DNA of 8,525 bases from Planctomycetaceae bacterium (GTDB lineage: Bacteria; Planctomycetota; Planctomycetia; Pirellulales; UBA1268). This document shows positions 1-5,531 of the stretch, one piece after another (positions within the stretch are counted from its first letter, which is position 1; every line of letters begins with the position of its first letter). Both the position numbers and the translations under genes were made by a program. Where the stretch lies: contig CANGIH010000080.1 of assembly GCA_947453875.1 (NCBI GenBank), positions 1-8,525 on the forward strand. The letters are read 5' to 3'. The notes beneath the pieces are model-generated. The model did no database searches. It was not told where the DNA came from and was given only the letters and a program-made list of their open reading frames with translations.

Positions 1-1097
1 ACTTCAACGGCTCATGGCAGACCTGCACCCCCGAGACGGTGGGCAACTTCTCGGCCGTGGGCTACTTCTTCGGCCGGCAGCTCAATCAGACGCTCGGCGT
101 GCCGGTGGGGCTGATCAACAACGCCTGGGGGGGGAGCGCCGCCGAGGCGTGGGTGAAGCGGAGCACGCTCGCCGCCGATGGCCGTTTCAAGCCGCTCCTC
201 GAGCGCTGGGAGCAGGTGGAGGCCGAGTATCCGGCCCAGAAGGCGGCCTATGACAAGGCGATGGTCGACTGGAAGGCGGCGGCCGAGAAGGCCAAGGCGG
301 AGGGGAAGCCTGCTCCGCAGCAGCCTGGCAATCCGGACGGCAACATGTTCGGCAACCACCGCCCCGGCAACATCCATTCCGGCGTCCTCACCCCGTCGAT
401 CGGATACGGCATCCGAGGCGCGATCTGGTATCAGGGGGAATCGAACGCAGGCCGCGCCTACCAGTACCGCGCCCTGTTCCCCTTCATGATCAAGTCGTGG
501 CGCGAGGAGTGGGGGGTGGGCGACTTCCCCTTCTATTGGGTCCAGTTGGCCGACTTCAACGCTGAGCAGCCGCAGCCGGGCGAGAGCGCGTGGGCCGAAC
601 TGCGTGAAGCGCAGACGATGACGATGAAGGCGCTGCCGAACACCGGCGAGGCGGTGATCATCGACATCGGCGAGGGGAAGGACATCCACCCGAAGAACAA
701 GCAGGATGTCGGCAAGCGGCTCGCCCGCTGGGCCCTCGCCGACACCTACAAGGTGGCTGGCATCCCGGCCCGCAGCCCGCTCTACAAGGGGATGGAGAAG
801 CAGGGAAACAAGATCGTCGTCGCCTTCGATCATGTCGATGGCGGCTGGCGGCCGTTCGATGTCAACGAGCCGGTCGGCTTCACGATCGCCGGCGCCGATC
901 ATGCGTTTGTCCATGCCAGGGGGACGATCCTTCCTGATGGCCGGATCGAGGTGTCGGCCGAGGGCGTTGCGGACCCCGTCTCCGTCCGCTACGGCTGGGC
1001 CGACAACCCGAAGTGCAACATGTACTCAGGCGCCGGACTGCCGCTGACGCCATTCCGTACCGACGACTTCAAGGGGGTGACGGCCGACGCCAACTGA
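1..1097 (+). CDS. Sialate O-acetylesterase-family SGNH esterase, 3' part (5' end outside the window)
   Basis: The reading frame is open from base 3 to TGA at 1095-1097, giving 364 residues with no start in the window. The family removes O-acetyl groups from sialic acids or other acetylated sugars and is usually exported. Visible family blocks are FSAVGYFFGRQL near residues 16-27, GLINNAWGGS near 36-45, WYQGESN at 142-148 (the family's Gly-Glu-Ser-Asn block) and DIHPKNK at 227-233, which supplies the Asp-x-His pair of the catalytic site. The nucleophile-bearing GQSN-like block expected near the N-terminus lies outside the window. A charged helical stretch (about residues 64-105, rich in Lys, Ala and Glu) sits between the second and third blocks and looks like a lineage-specific insertion. 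The protein ends in a short beta-rich segment. The family call is secure; the actual acetylated substrate is not known. The next gene is on the same strand but 440 bases away and behind a terminator-like hairpin, so a shared operon is unlikely. Confidence 0.93.
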   Translation, partial: FNGSWQTCTPETVGNFSAVGYFFGRQLNQTLGVPVGLINNAWGGSAAEAWVKRSTLAADGRFKPLLERWEQVEAEYPAQKAAYDKAMVDWKAAAEKAKAEGKPAPQQPGNPDGNMFGNHRPGNIHSGVLTPSIGYGIRGAIWYQGESNAGRAYQYRALFPFMIKSWREEWGVGDFPFYWVQLADFNAEQPQPGESAWAELREAQTMTMKALPNTGEAVIIDIGEGKDIHPKNKQDVGKRLARWALADTYKVAGIPARSPLYKGMEKQGNKIVVAFDHVDGGWRPFDVNEPVGFTIAGADHAFVHARGTILPDGRIEVSAEGVADPVSVRYGWADNPKCNMYSGAGLPLTPFRTDDFKGVTADAN

Positions 1098-1109
1098 TCG
1101 GCCCGATCA
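1095..1109 (+). other. Small inverted repeat overlapping the stop codon of the esterase gene
   Basis: TGATCG (1095-1100) pairs perfectly with CGATCA (1104-1109) around a GCC loop, and the TGA stop codon is the start of the left arm. An A-rich stretch (AAACAAAAACCCC, about 1109-1121) follows. It could be a weak hairpin at the end of the message or part of a composite terminator with the larger hairpin at 1133-1167. Confidence 0.4.
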
Positions 1110-1132
1110 AACAAAAACCCCGATGGCTTCCA

Positions 1133-1167
1133 GGCGGCCCGGTCACCCGAATGGTGGCCGGGCCGCC
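1133..1167 (+). terminator. Strong GC-rich hairpin, probable terminator of the esterase gene
   Basis: The left arm GGCGGCCCGGTCACC (1133-1147) pairs with GGTGGCCGGGCCGCC (1153-1167) over 15 positions, with one G-T wobble and a 5-base CGAAT loop. It starts 36 bases after the esterase stop. On the plus strand it is followed by GTCATTTGCG, which is not a good U-tract. The A-rich stretch before it (about 1109-1121) would be a U-tract for transcription coming from the right. The shape is that of an intrinsic or RNA-stabilising hairpin; how efficiently it ends transcription cannot be judged from sequence. Confidence 0.7.
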
Positions 1168-1349
1168 GTCATTTGCGGGCGATTCCCGTCCCGGCAAGGC
1201 CGGCTCTGAGGGTGGCCCTGGAGGGGGGCGTTGCCCGGGAAGGCGGGGCAAACTGGCCTCGCTGGGCTGCCGGGGCGTGGGGTAGTCTGCTGCCGCTACG
1301 GGGAAGCGGTGATCAGGGTCGGCTCCGGTGCCCTGCGGCGGAGCGGAGA

Positions 1350-1414
1350 GCAGGCTGGAGATCAAGCGACCCGCCGCTCTCGATGCGGCGGTCAACACGC
1401 CTGAGGAACCTTGG
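1350..1414 (+). repeat. Copy A of a diverged intergenic repeat with a GC hairpin
   Basis: This segment aligns in the same orientation with 8194-8255. My hand count is about 46 identical columns of 65, with 3 gap positions. Shared blocks include CCGCCGCTC, CGGCG and CCTGA followed by AACCT. Many of the differences are transitions. In this copy CCGCCGC (1371-1377) and GCGGCGG (1385-1391) form a 7-bp stem with a 7-base loop. The repeat lies about 130-190 bases upstream of the lipoprotein start. Confidence 0.5.
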
Positions 1415-1429
1415 CGTTTTCAGGGGTGT
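1395..1429 (+). other. Imperfect hairpin in the leader of the lipoprotein gene
   Basis: ACAC (1395-1398) pairs with GTGT (1426-1429). After one G-G mismatch, CCTGA (1400-1404) pairs with TCAGG (1420-1424). After a bulged G, GAAC (1406-1409) pairs with GTTT (1416-1419), which includes one wobble, around the loop CTTGGC. That makes 13 pairs. The left half overlaps the repeat at 1350-1414, so the repeat and this stem may be one structured element. Confidence 0.5.
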
Positions 1430-1434
1430 CCGAA

Positions 1435-1465
1435 GTGGAAAAAGGTCACGGATGACTTTTTCCAC
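1435..1465 (+). other. Perfect 10-bp inverted repeat with A/T tracts
   Basis: GTGGAAAAAG (1435-1444) and CTTTTTCCAC (1456-1465) are exact reverse complements separated by 11 bases. It ends 76 bases before the ATG of the downstream lipoprotein gene. The symmetrical A5 and T5 runs suit a protein-binding operator or a hairpin that ends transcription at its T-rich arm. Nothing in the sequence decides between these. Confidence 0.55.
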
Positions 1466-1525
1466 TGACAGATAGGGGCCAGCCGACTGTGGGGGAAACC
1501 ACCGTCTGCCGGCCAGCACACTCCC

Positions 1526-1533
1526 AGGGAGGG
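1526..1533 (+). promoter_or_regulatory. Ribosome binding site of the lipoprotein gene
   Basis: AGGGAGGG contains GGAGG at 1528-1532, 9 bases before ATG 1542 and 6 before GTG 1539. The spacing favours the ATG, though the adjacent GTG cannot be excluded. Confidence 0.75.
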
Positions 1534-1541
1534 AAACCGTG

Positions 1542-2951
1542 ATGGCAGCATGGAATGCGATCGATGGTGTCCGTTCGGGGCTCCCGTTCGGATTGGTGCT
1601 GGTCCTCGCCACCTCCTGCCTCCTGCCGGCCGGCTGCGCCGACCCGGTCCGGACACCGCGGCCTCAGACGCACGCCGCCGCCACACAGACGGCCGAACCG
1701 GCCGTGCCGGCCGATCGCGACGGCCCGGAGGAGCTCCACCTCTTCCCGTCCGCTCCCCATCGCCAGCGATCTTCCGCCACCGGCGCCCTCCCGCTGCAGT
1801 CTTGGCAAGTCGCCAACGGCAGGCGGCCGCCTGCCCCGGGGGCAACGAGCGGACAGACCGGCCCCAACCCGCTGCCATCGCCGCCGGGTGGGCTGCCCGT
1901 CGTCGTCCGCCCGCCACGTTCGTTCCGCGTCTCCGACGTGGAGCGTTTACCGACGGGCACGCCGCGGCTTCTGGAAGCCACACACACACGCCCGCTTGTG
2001 GTCGCCGCGACGGCGCCACCGAAGCGTGGCACCACCAGCCACGACCGGATACCGGGCGGCCCCCCGGACGATGGCGACCGCGCCCGACGGGAGATCGCCG
2101 CGATGCTCCACGACTATCTGGCTACCTTCAACCGGCATGATGCTGTGGCGCTCGCCGGCCACTGGAGCGATGCCGCGGAGAGCATCGATCTGGCCTCGGG
2201 TGAATCGACCCATGGACGCGGCGCGGTCGAGGAGGTGTTCTCGGCGCTGTTCCAAGCCGATGCCGAGGCGACGATCGATCTCGATGTCGAGTCGATCCGT
2301 CTGGTCGGAAGGGATGTGGCGGTGGTCGATGTCCTCTCCCACATCACCTTCTCACCCGATGCCGCGCGGAGCGGTGCCCGCAGCCGGCTCTCGGCCGTCG
2401 TATCGCGCCACGACGGACCATGGTTGATCGAGAGCGTCCGCGAGTCGCCGCTCGCCCCGGAGGCGCCGAGCGAGCGCCTGCTCGACTCCCTCGATTGGCT
2501 CATCGGCGAATGGGAAGACGCTGGCGACGGCGTCACCGCCCACACCCGCTGCTTCTGGAGCACCGGCCGGGCGTTTCTCATCCGTTGCCACACCGTGTCC
2601 TACGACCCGGCCGGCGAGGCACCCGCCGCCGCCGTGGCAGGCACGATCCCCGACCTCCTCCCGCCCGGGAGTGGCAGCCGGGAGATCACCGAGATCATCG
2701 GCTGGGACTCGCGACGCAGCACGATCCGCTCCTGGGTGTACACGTCCGAGGGGCGGTTCGCGGAAGGCACCTGGACGCGCCGTGGCGATCGCTGGCTGGT
2801 GCGGATGGAGGGCTGCGGGGCCGACGACGGGGCCACCTGCATCGCCACCCTCGAGCGGATCGGCACCGACGAACTCGCCCTCCGGTGCACCGGCGACAGT
2901 CTCGCCGATGCCCTGCCGCCATCGTGCGATTTCCGCCGCACAGACCGCTGA
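1542..2951 (+). CDS. Probable lipoprotein with a SnoaL/NTF2-like domain and a second C-terminal domain
   Basis: This 469-residue protein starts at ATG 1542, chosen for the ribosome site at 1526-1533; GTG 1539 would add one Met. Residues 10-31 form a signal peptide with hydrophobic core LPFGLVLVLATSC. Two cysteines could be lipidated: C26 (LATSC) or C32 (LPAGC); both lipoboxes are imperfect. A Pro/Arg/Thr-rich, low-complexity linker fills about residues 35-182. Residues about 183-304 (from REIAAMLHDYLATFNRHDA to WLIESVRES) look like a SnoaL/DUF4440 domain of the NTF2-like cone fold; such domains bind or convert small molecules, but the ligand is not predictable. Residues about 310-465 start with WLIGEW (W319-W324) and continue as beta strands with conserved Trp and Gly, resembling lipocalin-like DUFs that often follow SnoaL domains in planctomycete proteins; this part is inferred. 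The gene stands alone and converges on the next one with a 66-base gap. Confidence 0.88.
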   Translation: MAAWNAIDGVRSGLPFGLVLVLATSCLLPAGCADPVRTPRPQTHAAATQTAEPAVPADRDGPEELHLFPSAPHRQRSSATGALPLQSWQVANGRRPPAPGATSGQTGPNPLPSPPGGLPVVVRPPRSFRVSDVERLPTGTPRLLEATHTRPLVVAATAPPKRGTTSHDRIPGGPPDDGDRARREIAAMLHDYLATFNRHDAVALAGHWSDAAESIDLASGESTHGRGAVEEVFSALFQADAEATIDLDVESIRLVGRDVAVVDVLSHITFSPDAARSGARSRLSAVVSRHDGPWLIESVRESPLAPEAPSERLLDSLDWLIGEWEDAGDGVTAHTRCFWSTGRAFLIRCHTVSYDPAGEAPAAAVAGTIPDLLPPGSGSREITEIIGWDSRRSTIRSWVYTSEGRFAEGTWTRRGDRWLVRMEGCGADDGATCIATLERIGTDELALRCTGDSLADALPPSCDFRRTDR

Positions 2952-3015
2952 GTCGGCGCCCTGCCGACAGACGGTGGCCCGTTGTCTCCGGCCGCGGATG
3001 GCTTTGCCCGCCGAC
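2952..3015. terminator. Possible bidirectional terminator between convergent genes
   Basis: GTCGGC (2952-2957) directly follows the lipoprotein stop and pairs with GCCGAC (2963-2968) around a GCCCT loop. The same left arm, extended to GTCGGCG (2952-2958), is also an exact reverse complement of CGCCGAC (3009-3015), next to the stop of the minus-strand gene. GCCGACAG therefore occurs twice (2963-2970 and 3010-3017), and two mutually exclusive stems are possible. There is no T-tract, so any function in ending transcription is tentative. Confidence 0.4.
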
Positions 3016-3017
3016 AG

Positions 3018-4082
3018 CTAACGAGTGGCGTTCGACTTCGCCCGGGCGACCGGCAGCGGCTGGATGACGTACACCTTCGGATCGTCGATCACCCAGGGGG
3101 TGCTCCAGGTCTTGCCGTCGTCCCTCGTGCAGACGTTGAAGAAGAAGGTCTTCAGCGTCTCCGTCCGGTAGTTGTAGGGAAACTGCGACGTGATGAAGTC
3201 GTCGGCCGTGAGATCGTCGACCCCGGGGCTGGCGTAGTAGTGAACCTGCCCGTCGGGGGTGAACGAGAGCCCGAGCGTCCACCATCCCATCTGATCGAGT
3301 TGCGGCCCGCGGATCTCGCCACCATTGCGACCGCCGCGGATCTTGAGGTAGGCCCCCTCCTCCTTCGACTTCGACTCAGCCGCCGTCTCGTAACAGATGA
3401 ACATTCCGGGCCAGTATTCCTCGAGGCCGAACCTCCCCTTCTCGGGATGATCCTCCCCGGTGATCACGGCATGCGTATAGCAACCGGCGCGGAAGCCGAA
3501 AGTGGGGCCGCTGCGTTTCTCCCACTGATCCATCGGCGGCAGGTAGACGCGGGTGACGACACTCGGCGAGGCACCGACGCGGATCCCCTGACCGAAGTTC
3601 CGCTGCATGTTGTAGATCAGATCATCCTGCTCCATCTTGTAGCTCGGACGACCGGGGATGCCCGTGTTGAGCGAGGCGATGAGAAGGCCATACTCGCTCC
3701 CCTCAAGCCCCGGCGAGGGAAGTTCGACGCGCTTCACCACATCGGGCGTGCCACGTTTCATCCCCTCGAACCAACGCCCATTGACGGCCCGCCCCACCGG
3801 CTCGCGGACCCGCTTGTCCTGCTCTTCCGAGCTCTTGGGATGGCGGTAGTTCCAGCTCCACTTCTCGTCCTCGAAGTCGTCACCGACCGACTCCACGACA
3901 GAGCCGGTGCCGGGGACAAACGCCACGTCGGTCGCCACCGGGGGAGGACCGTTGAATGCCTTCGGCAGCGGGCGCTTGAGGAGGCCCCGCAGCCCCTTCT
4001 GCGCCGCCGCCGGCTCCGCCGTGCCGAGCAACCCGCCGATCGCCAGCAGCACCACCAGCGTCGTCCGTACCGTGCACCTCAT
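3018..4082 (-). CDS. Secreted protein of unknown function, probably beta-sandwich
   Basis: This 354-residue protein begins at ATG 4082-4080. The start is supported by AAGGAG 5 bases upstream and by a classical signal peptide immediately after it; the upstream extension of the frame is Gly/Arg/Ser-rich and unlike coding sequence. Residues 1-28 form the signal peptide (core LVVLLAIGGLLG, likely cut after AAA near residue 27). The mature part is rich in aromatic residues and Gly. It starts with DDFEDEKWSWNYRHP (69-82) and ends in a strand-like DDPKVYVI (333-340). This layout recalls ConA-like/LamG-type beta-sandwich proteins that bind or cleave polysaccharide, but I recognise no catalytic motif. 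Cysteines at 201, 230 and 318 leave one unpaired if a disulfide forms. I do not recognise the family; it may be planctomycete-specific. It is divergent from the PDZ gene and convergent with the lipoprotein gene, so it is probably transcribed alone. Confidence 0.88.
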   Translation of the reverse strand: MRCTVRTTLVVLLAIGGLLGTAEPAAAQKGLRGLLKRPLPKAFNGPPPVATDVAFVPGTGSVVESVGDDFEDEKWSWNYRHPKSSEEQDKRVREPVGRAVNGRWFEGMKRGTPDVVKRVELPSPGLEGSEYGLLIASLNTGIPGRPSYKMEQDDLIYNMQRNFGQGIRVGASPSVVTRVYLPPMDQWEKRSGPTFGFRAGCYTHAVITGEDHPEKGRFGLEEYWPGMFICYETAAESKSKEEGAYLKIRGGRNGGEIRGPQLDQMGWWTLGLSFTPDGQVHYYASPGVDDLTADDFITSQFPYNYRTETLKTFFFNVCTRDDGKTWSTPWVIDDPKVYVIQPLPVARAKSNATR

Positions 4083-4385
4083 GGTCGCTCCTTCTCGCTC
4101 ACTGCGGGCGTTCCACCCGGGCGCGAGCCTGCGCGGCCCGACCCCCGTCCGGGCTATCGGCGTCCCGTGATCCGGCAGTCGACCCCGTCTCCTGCGGCAG
4201 TCGGCAACGCCCCTGTCTCTCCCCAGGCGCCGCCCCACCGCCACTTCGACGACCGGCGCGGATTGACTGGACCACCCATTTCCGCGCGGCAGGCTCGCGC
4301 GCAGAAAACCTGTCTGGGATCCGGCCGATCGATCTCCTACACACCCCCATCCACCTGCGCCAAAGCCCCCTTCCGGACCCACGCA
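4083..4385. promoter_or_regulatory. Divergent spacer holding the promoters of the secreted-protein and PDZ genes
   Basis: These 303 bases must carry the 5' ends of both flanking genes. AAGGAG on the minus strand (4088-4093) is the ribosome site of the secreted protein. CGCGCG at 4283-4288 and 4296-4301 forms a 6-bp stem with a 7-base loop. It is followed by GAAAACCT (4304-4311), which resembles the end of the repeat found at 8194-8255. TTGACT at 4263-4268 resembles a -35 box, but no -10 lies at a suitable distance. No gene is visible here. Confidence 0.5.
4088..4093 (-). promoter_or_regulatory. Ribosome binding site of the secreted-protein gene
   Basis: On the minus strand AAGGAG lies 5 bases before ATG 4082. 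It decides the start over the in-frame upstream positions. Confidence 0.75.
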
Positions 4386-5495
4386 ATGCATCCTGAGCAT
4401 CGCACCAGCGCCCGCCTCCGCGGCCCGCGGAGGGTTGCCGCGGCCTTGCGCCCCCGGGCCCTGAATCTCCTCGCGCTTGGCCTTGTGGCCGCAGGCGATT
4501 CCGGGCTTGCCGCCGAGGCCCCCCGCTCGAACCTCCAGTCGGTCGGCGAGGTGGCCGCCGCCGAACGCCGTTCCCCCGCGATCGGCCTGGTGACCTCGCG
4601 CGCTCCCGACGTGCTGCGCGAGCAGCTCGGCCTCGAGCGCGGTGCCGGCCTCGTTGTCGAGGCGGTCGCCATCGGCTCGCCCGCCGAACGCGCCGGCCTC
4701 AAGCGCAACGACGTGCTTGTCTCACTCGACGAGCAGCTCTTGGTCCTCCCCGAGCAGCTCGCCGCGCTGGTCAGCGCCTCCCGTCCCGATGCGCCGCTCG
4801 TGATCGAGGTGCGCCGTGGAGGAAAATCGCTCCAGGCCTCCCTGGCGGCCCTTCCCGCCGCGCCCCTCGTGCCTGCCGTCGCGGCCCCGGTCGTGCCGCC
4901 GACGACCCCGACGATGACCGAGGCCACCCCCAGCCCCAGCAAGGCCGAGGCTCCCAAGGCGAGCCAGCCGGCAGCGCTGCCGGCCGCCGAAGAGGCCGTG
5001 CCGATAGCGGCGGCAAGCGGCCCCCCACAGCCCGGCCCCGTGGCTGATCCCCCGGCGGCACCGGTCGATTTCGTCCCTCCACCGGGCGCCCGCAGGCTGG
5101 GCCCCAATGCCGTCGTCCTCGATGGCCGCGACTACTGGCTCAAGGTCTACCGGGACAGCGAAACCTGCCTCATGGTTCGCGACGCCCGCGGCTGGCTGCT
5201 GTTCAACGGGCCGATCGCCACGCCAAAGCAACGCAGCCTGATCCCGCGCCGCGTCCGCGACCGGGTGATCCAACTGGAAACGATGCTCGATGCGGTTGCG
5301 GTGCGGAGCGATGCCCCGGCAACTCCGGCCCGGCCTGCCGCCTCAGGCCCGCAGCGTCAGCCGGCTCCAGCCACGCCGAATGTCGCTGCTGCCCCCCCGG
5401 CGACGGCACCCGCCACGCCTCCGGCCAGGGAAGTCGCTGCCGACCCGGTGGCGGAGATCGGCGCCCTCGACGTGGCACCGATCGAGATCCGCTGA
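4386..5495 (+). CDS. Exported PDZ-domain protein with a Pro/Ala-rich linker and tail
   Basis: This is a 369-residue protein starting at ATG 4386. The frame is open far upstream, but only because it runs antisense to the secreted-protein gene, and the signal peptide fits this ATG. No Shine-Dalgarno sequence is visible before it. Residues 1-43 form an Arg-rich signal peptide (core LLALGLVAAG, likely cut near AA-EA at 42-44). Residues about 62-157 are a PDZ domain: IGLVTSRAP, the strand GLVVEAV, then GSPAERAGLKRNDVLVSLD and a closing strand LVIEVRRGG. No protease or other enzyme domain precedes it, unlike DegP/HtrA proteins. A Pro/Ala linker (about 158-234) leads to a compact segment at 235-306 (VVLDGRDYWLKVYRD, a Cys, then GWLLFNGP) that I do not recognise, followed by another Pro/Ala tail. 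It is probably a periplasmic peptide-binding or scaffold protein; partner unknown. Confidence 0.88.
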   Translation: MHPEHRTSARLRGPRRVAAALRPRALNLLALGLVAAGDSGLAAEAPRSNLQSVGEVAAAERRSPAIGLVTSRAPDVLREQLGLERGAGLVVEAVAIGSPAERAGLKRNDVLVSLDEQLLVLPEQLAALVSASRPDAPLVIEVRRGGKSLQASLAALPAAPLVPAVAAPVVPPTTPTMTEATPSPSKAEAPKASQPAALPAAEEAVPIAAASGPPQPGPVADPPAAPVDFVPPPGARRLGPNAVVLDGRDYWLKVYRDSETCLMVRDARGWLLFNGPIATPKQRSLIPRRVRDRVIQLETMLDAVAVRSDAPATPARPAASGPQRQPAPATPNVAAAPPATAPATPPAREVAADPVAEIGALDVAPIEIR

Positions 5496-5523
5496 CCTCT
5501 CCCCGCCATCAGCCGCCCGGATC
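5486..5523. terminator. Two-part inverted repeat spanning the stop of the PDZ gene, possible shared terminator
   Basis: GATCCG (5486-5491) is the reverse complement of CGGATC (5518-5523). Inside it, GCTGA (5491-5495) pairs with TCAGC (5509-5513). The TGA stop of the PDZ gene lies in the inner left arm. The gap to the convergent TPM gene is only 36 bases, so one structure could serve both. No T-tract is present. Confidence 0.4.
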
Positions 5524-5531
5524 CGCGCCGC

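Larger units (their letters stand above)
1168..1538. other. Hairpin-rich non-coding stretch upstream of the lipoprotein gene
   Basis: No convincing gene is visible in these 371 bases; the short open frames here have Arg/Pro/Gly-rich translations and no supporting start sites. The stretch contains a series of inverted repeats: CCGCT/AGCGG (1293-1297 with 1305-1309), GCTCCG/CGGAGC (1322-1327 with 1339-1344), CCGCCGC/GCGGCGG (1371-1377 with 1385-1391), a longer imperfect stem at 1395-1429, and a perfect A/T-tract stem at 1435-1465. The run of stems suggests a structured 5' leader or a small RNA. I could not match it to a known riboswitch or ncRNA class, and I see no clear sigma70-type promoter. 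Confidence 0.5.

Noticed and set aside
12..914. 300-codon open frame on the minus strand opposite the esterase gene
   Set aside because: It lies wholly antisense to a gene with clear SGNH esterase motifs. Its Arg/Leu/Asp-rich translation is the expected shadow in high-GC DNA.
1200..1300. Faint resemblance to a cobalamin riboswitch core (GGGAAGGC..GGCAAACTGGCC..CTGCCGGGG)
   Set aside because: Spacing and key positions do not fit the consensus, and the downstream gene is not related to vitamin B12.
1173..1475. 100-codon plus-strand open frame in the non-coding stretch after the esterase
   Set aside because: It has no ribosome site, an Arg/Gly/Pro-rich translation and overlapping hairpins. The SSDPPL match with the other repeat copy is noted as a finding but is too short to call a gene.
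2982..4385. Upstream extension of the PDZ reading frame by 468 codons
   Set aside because: It runs antisense to the secreted-protein gene and through the divergent spacer. A proper signal peptide begins at ATG 4386, so the extension is a shadow.
4083..4400. N-terminal extension of the secreted-protein frame
   Set aside because: The added residues are low-quality Gly/Arg/Ser sequence, and a ribosome site plus a signal peptide mark the start at 4082.
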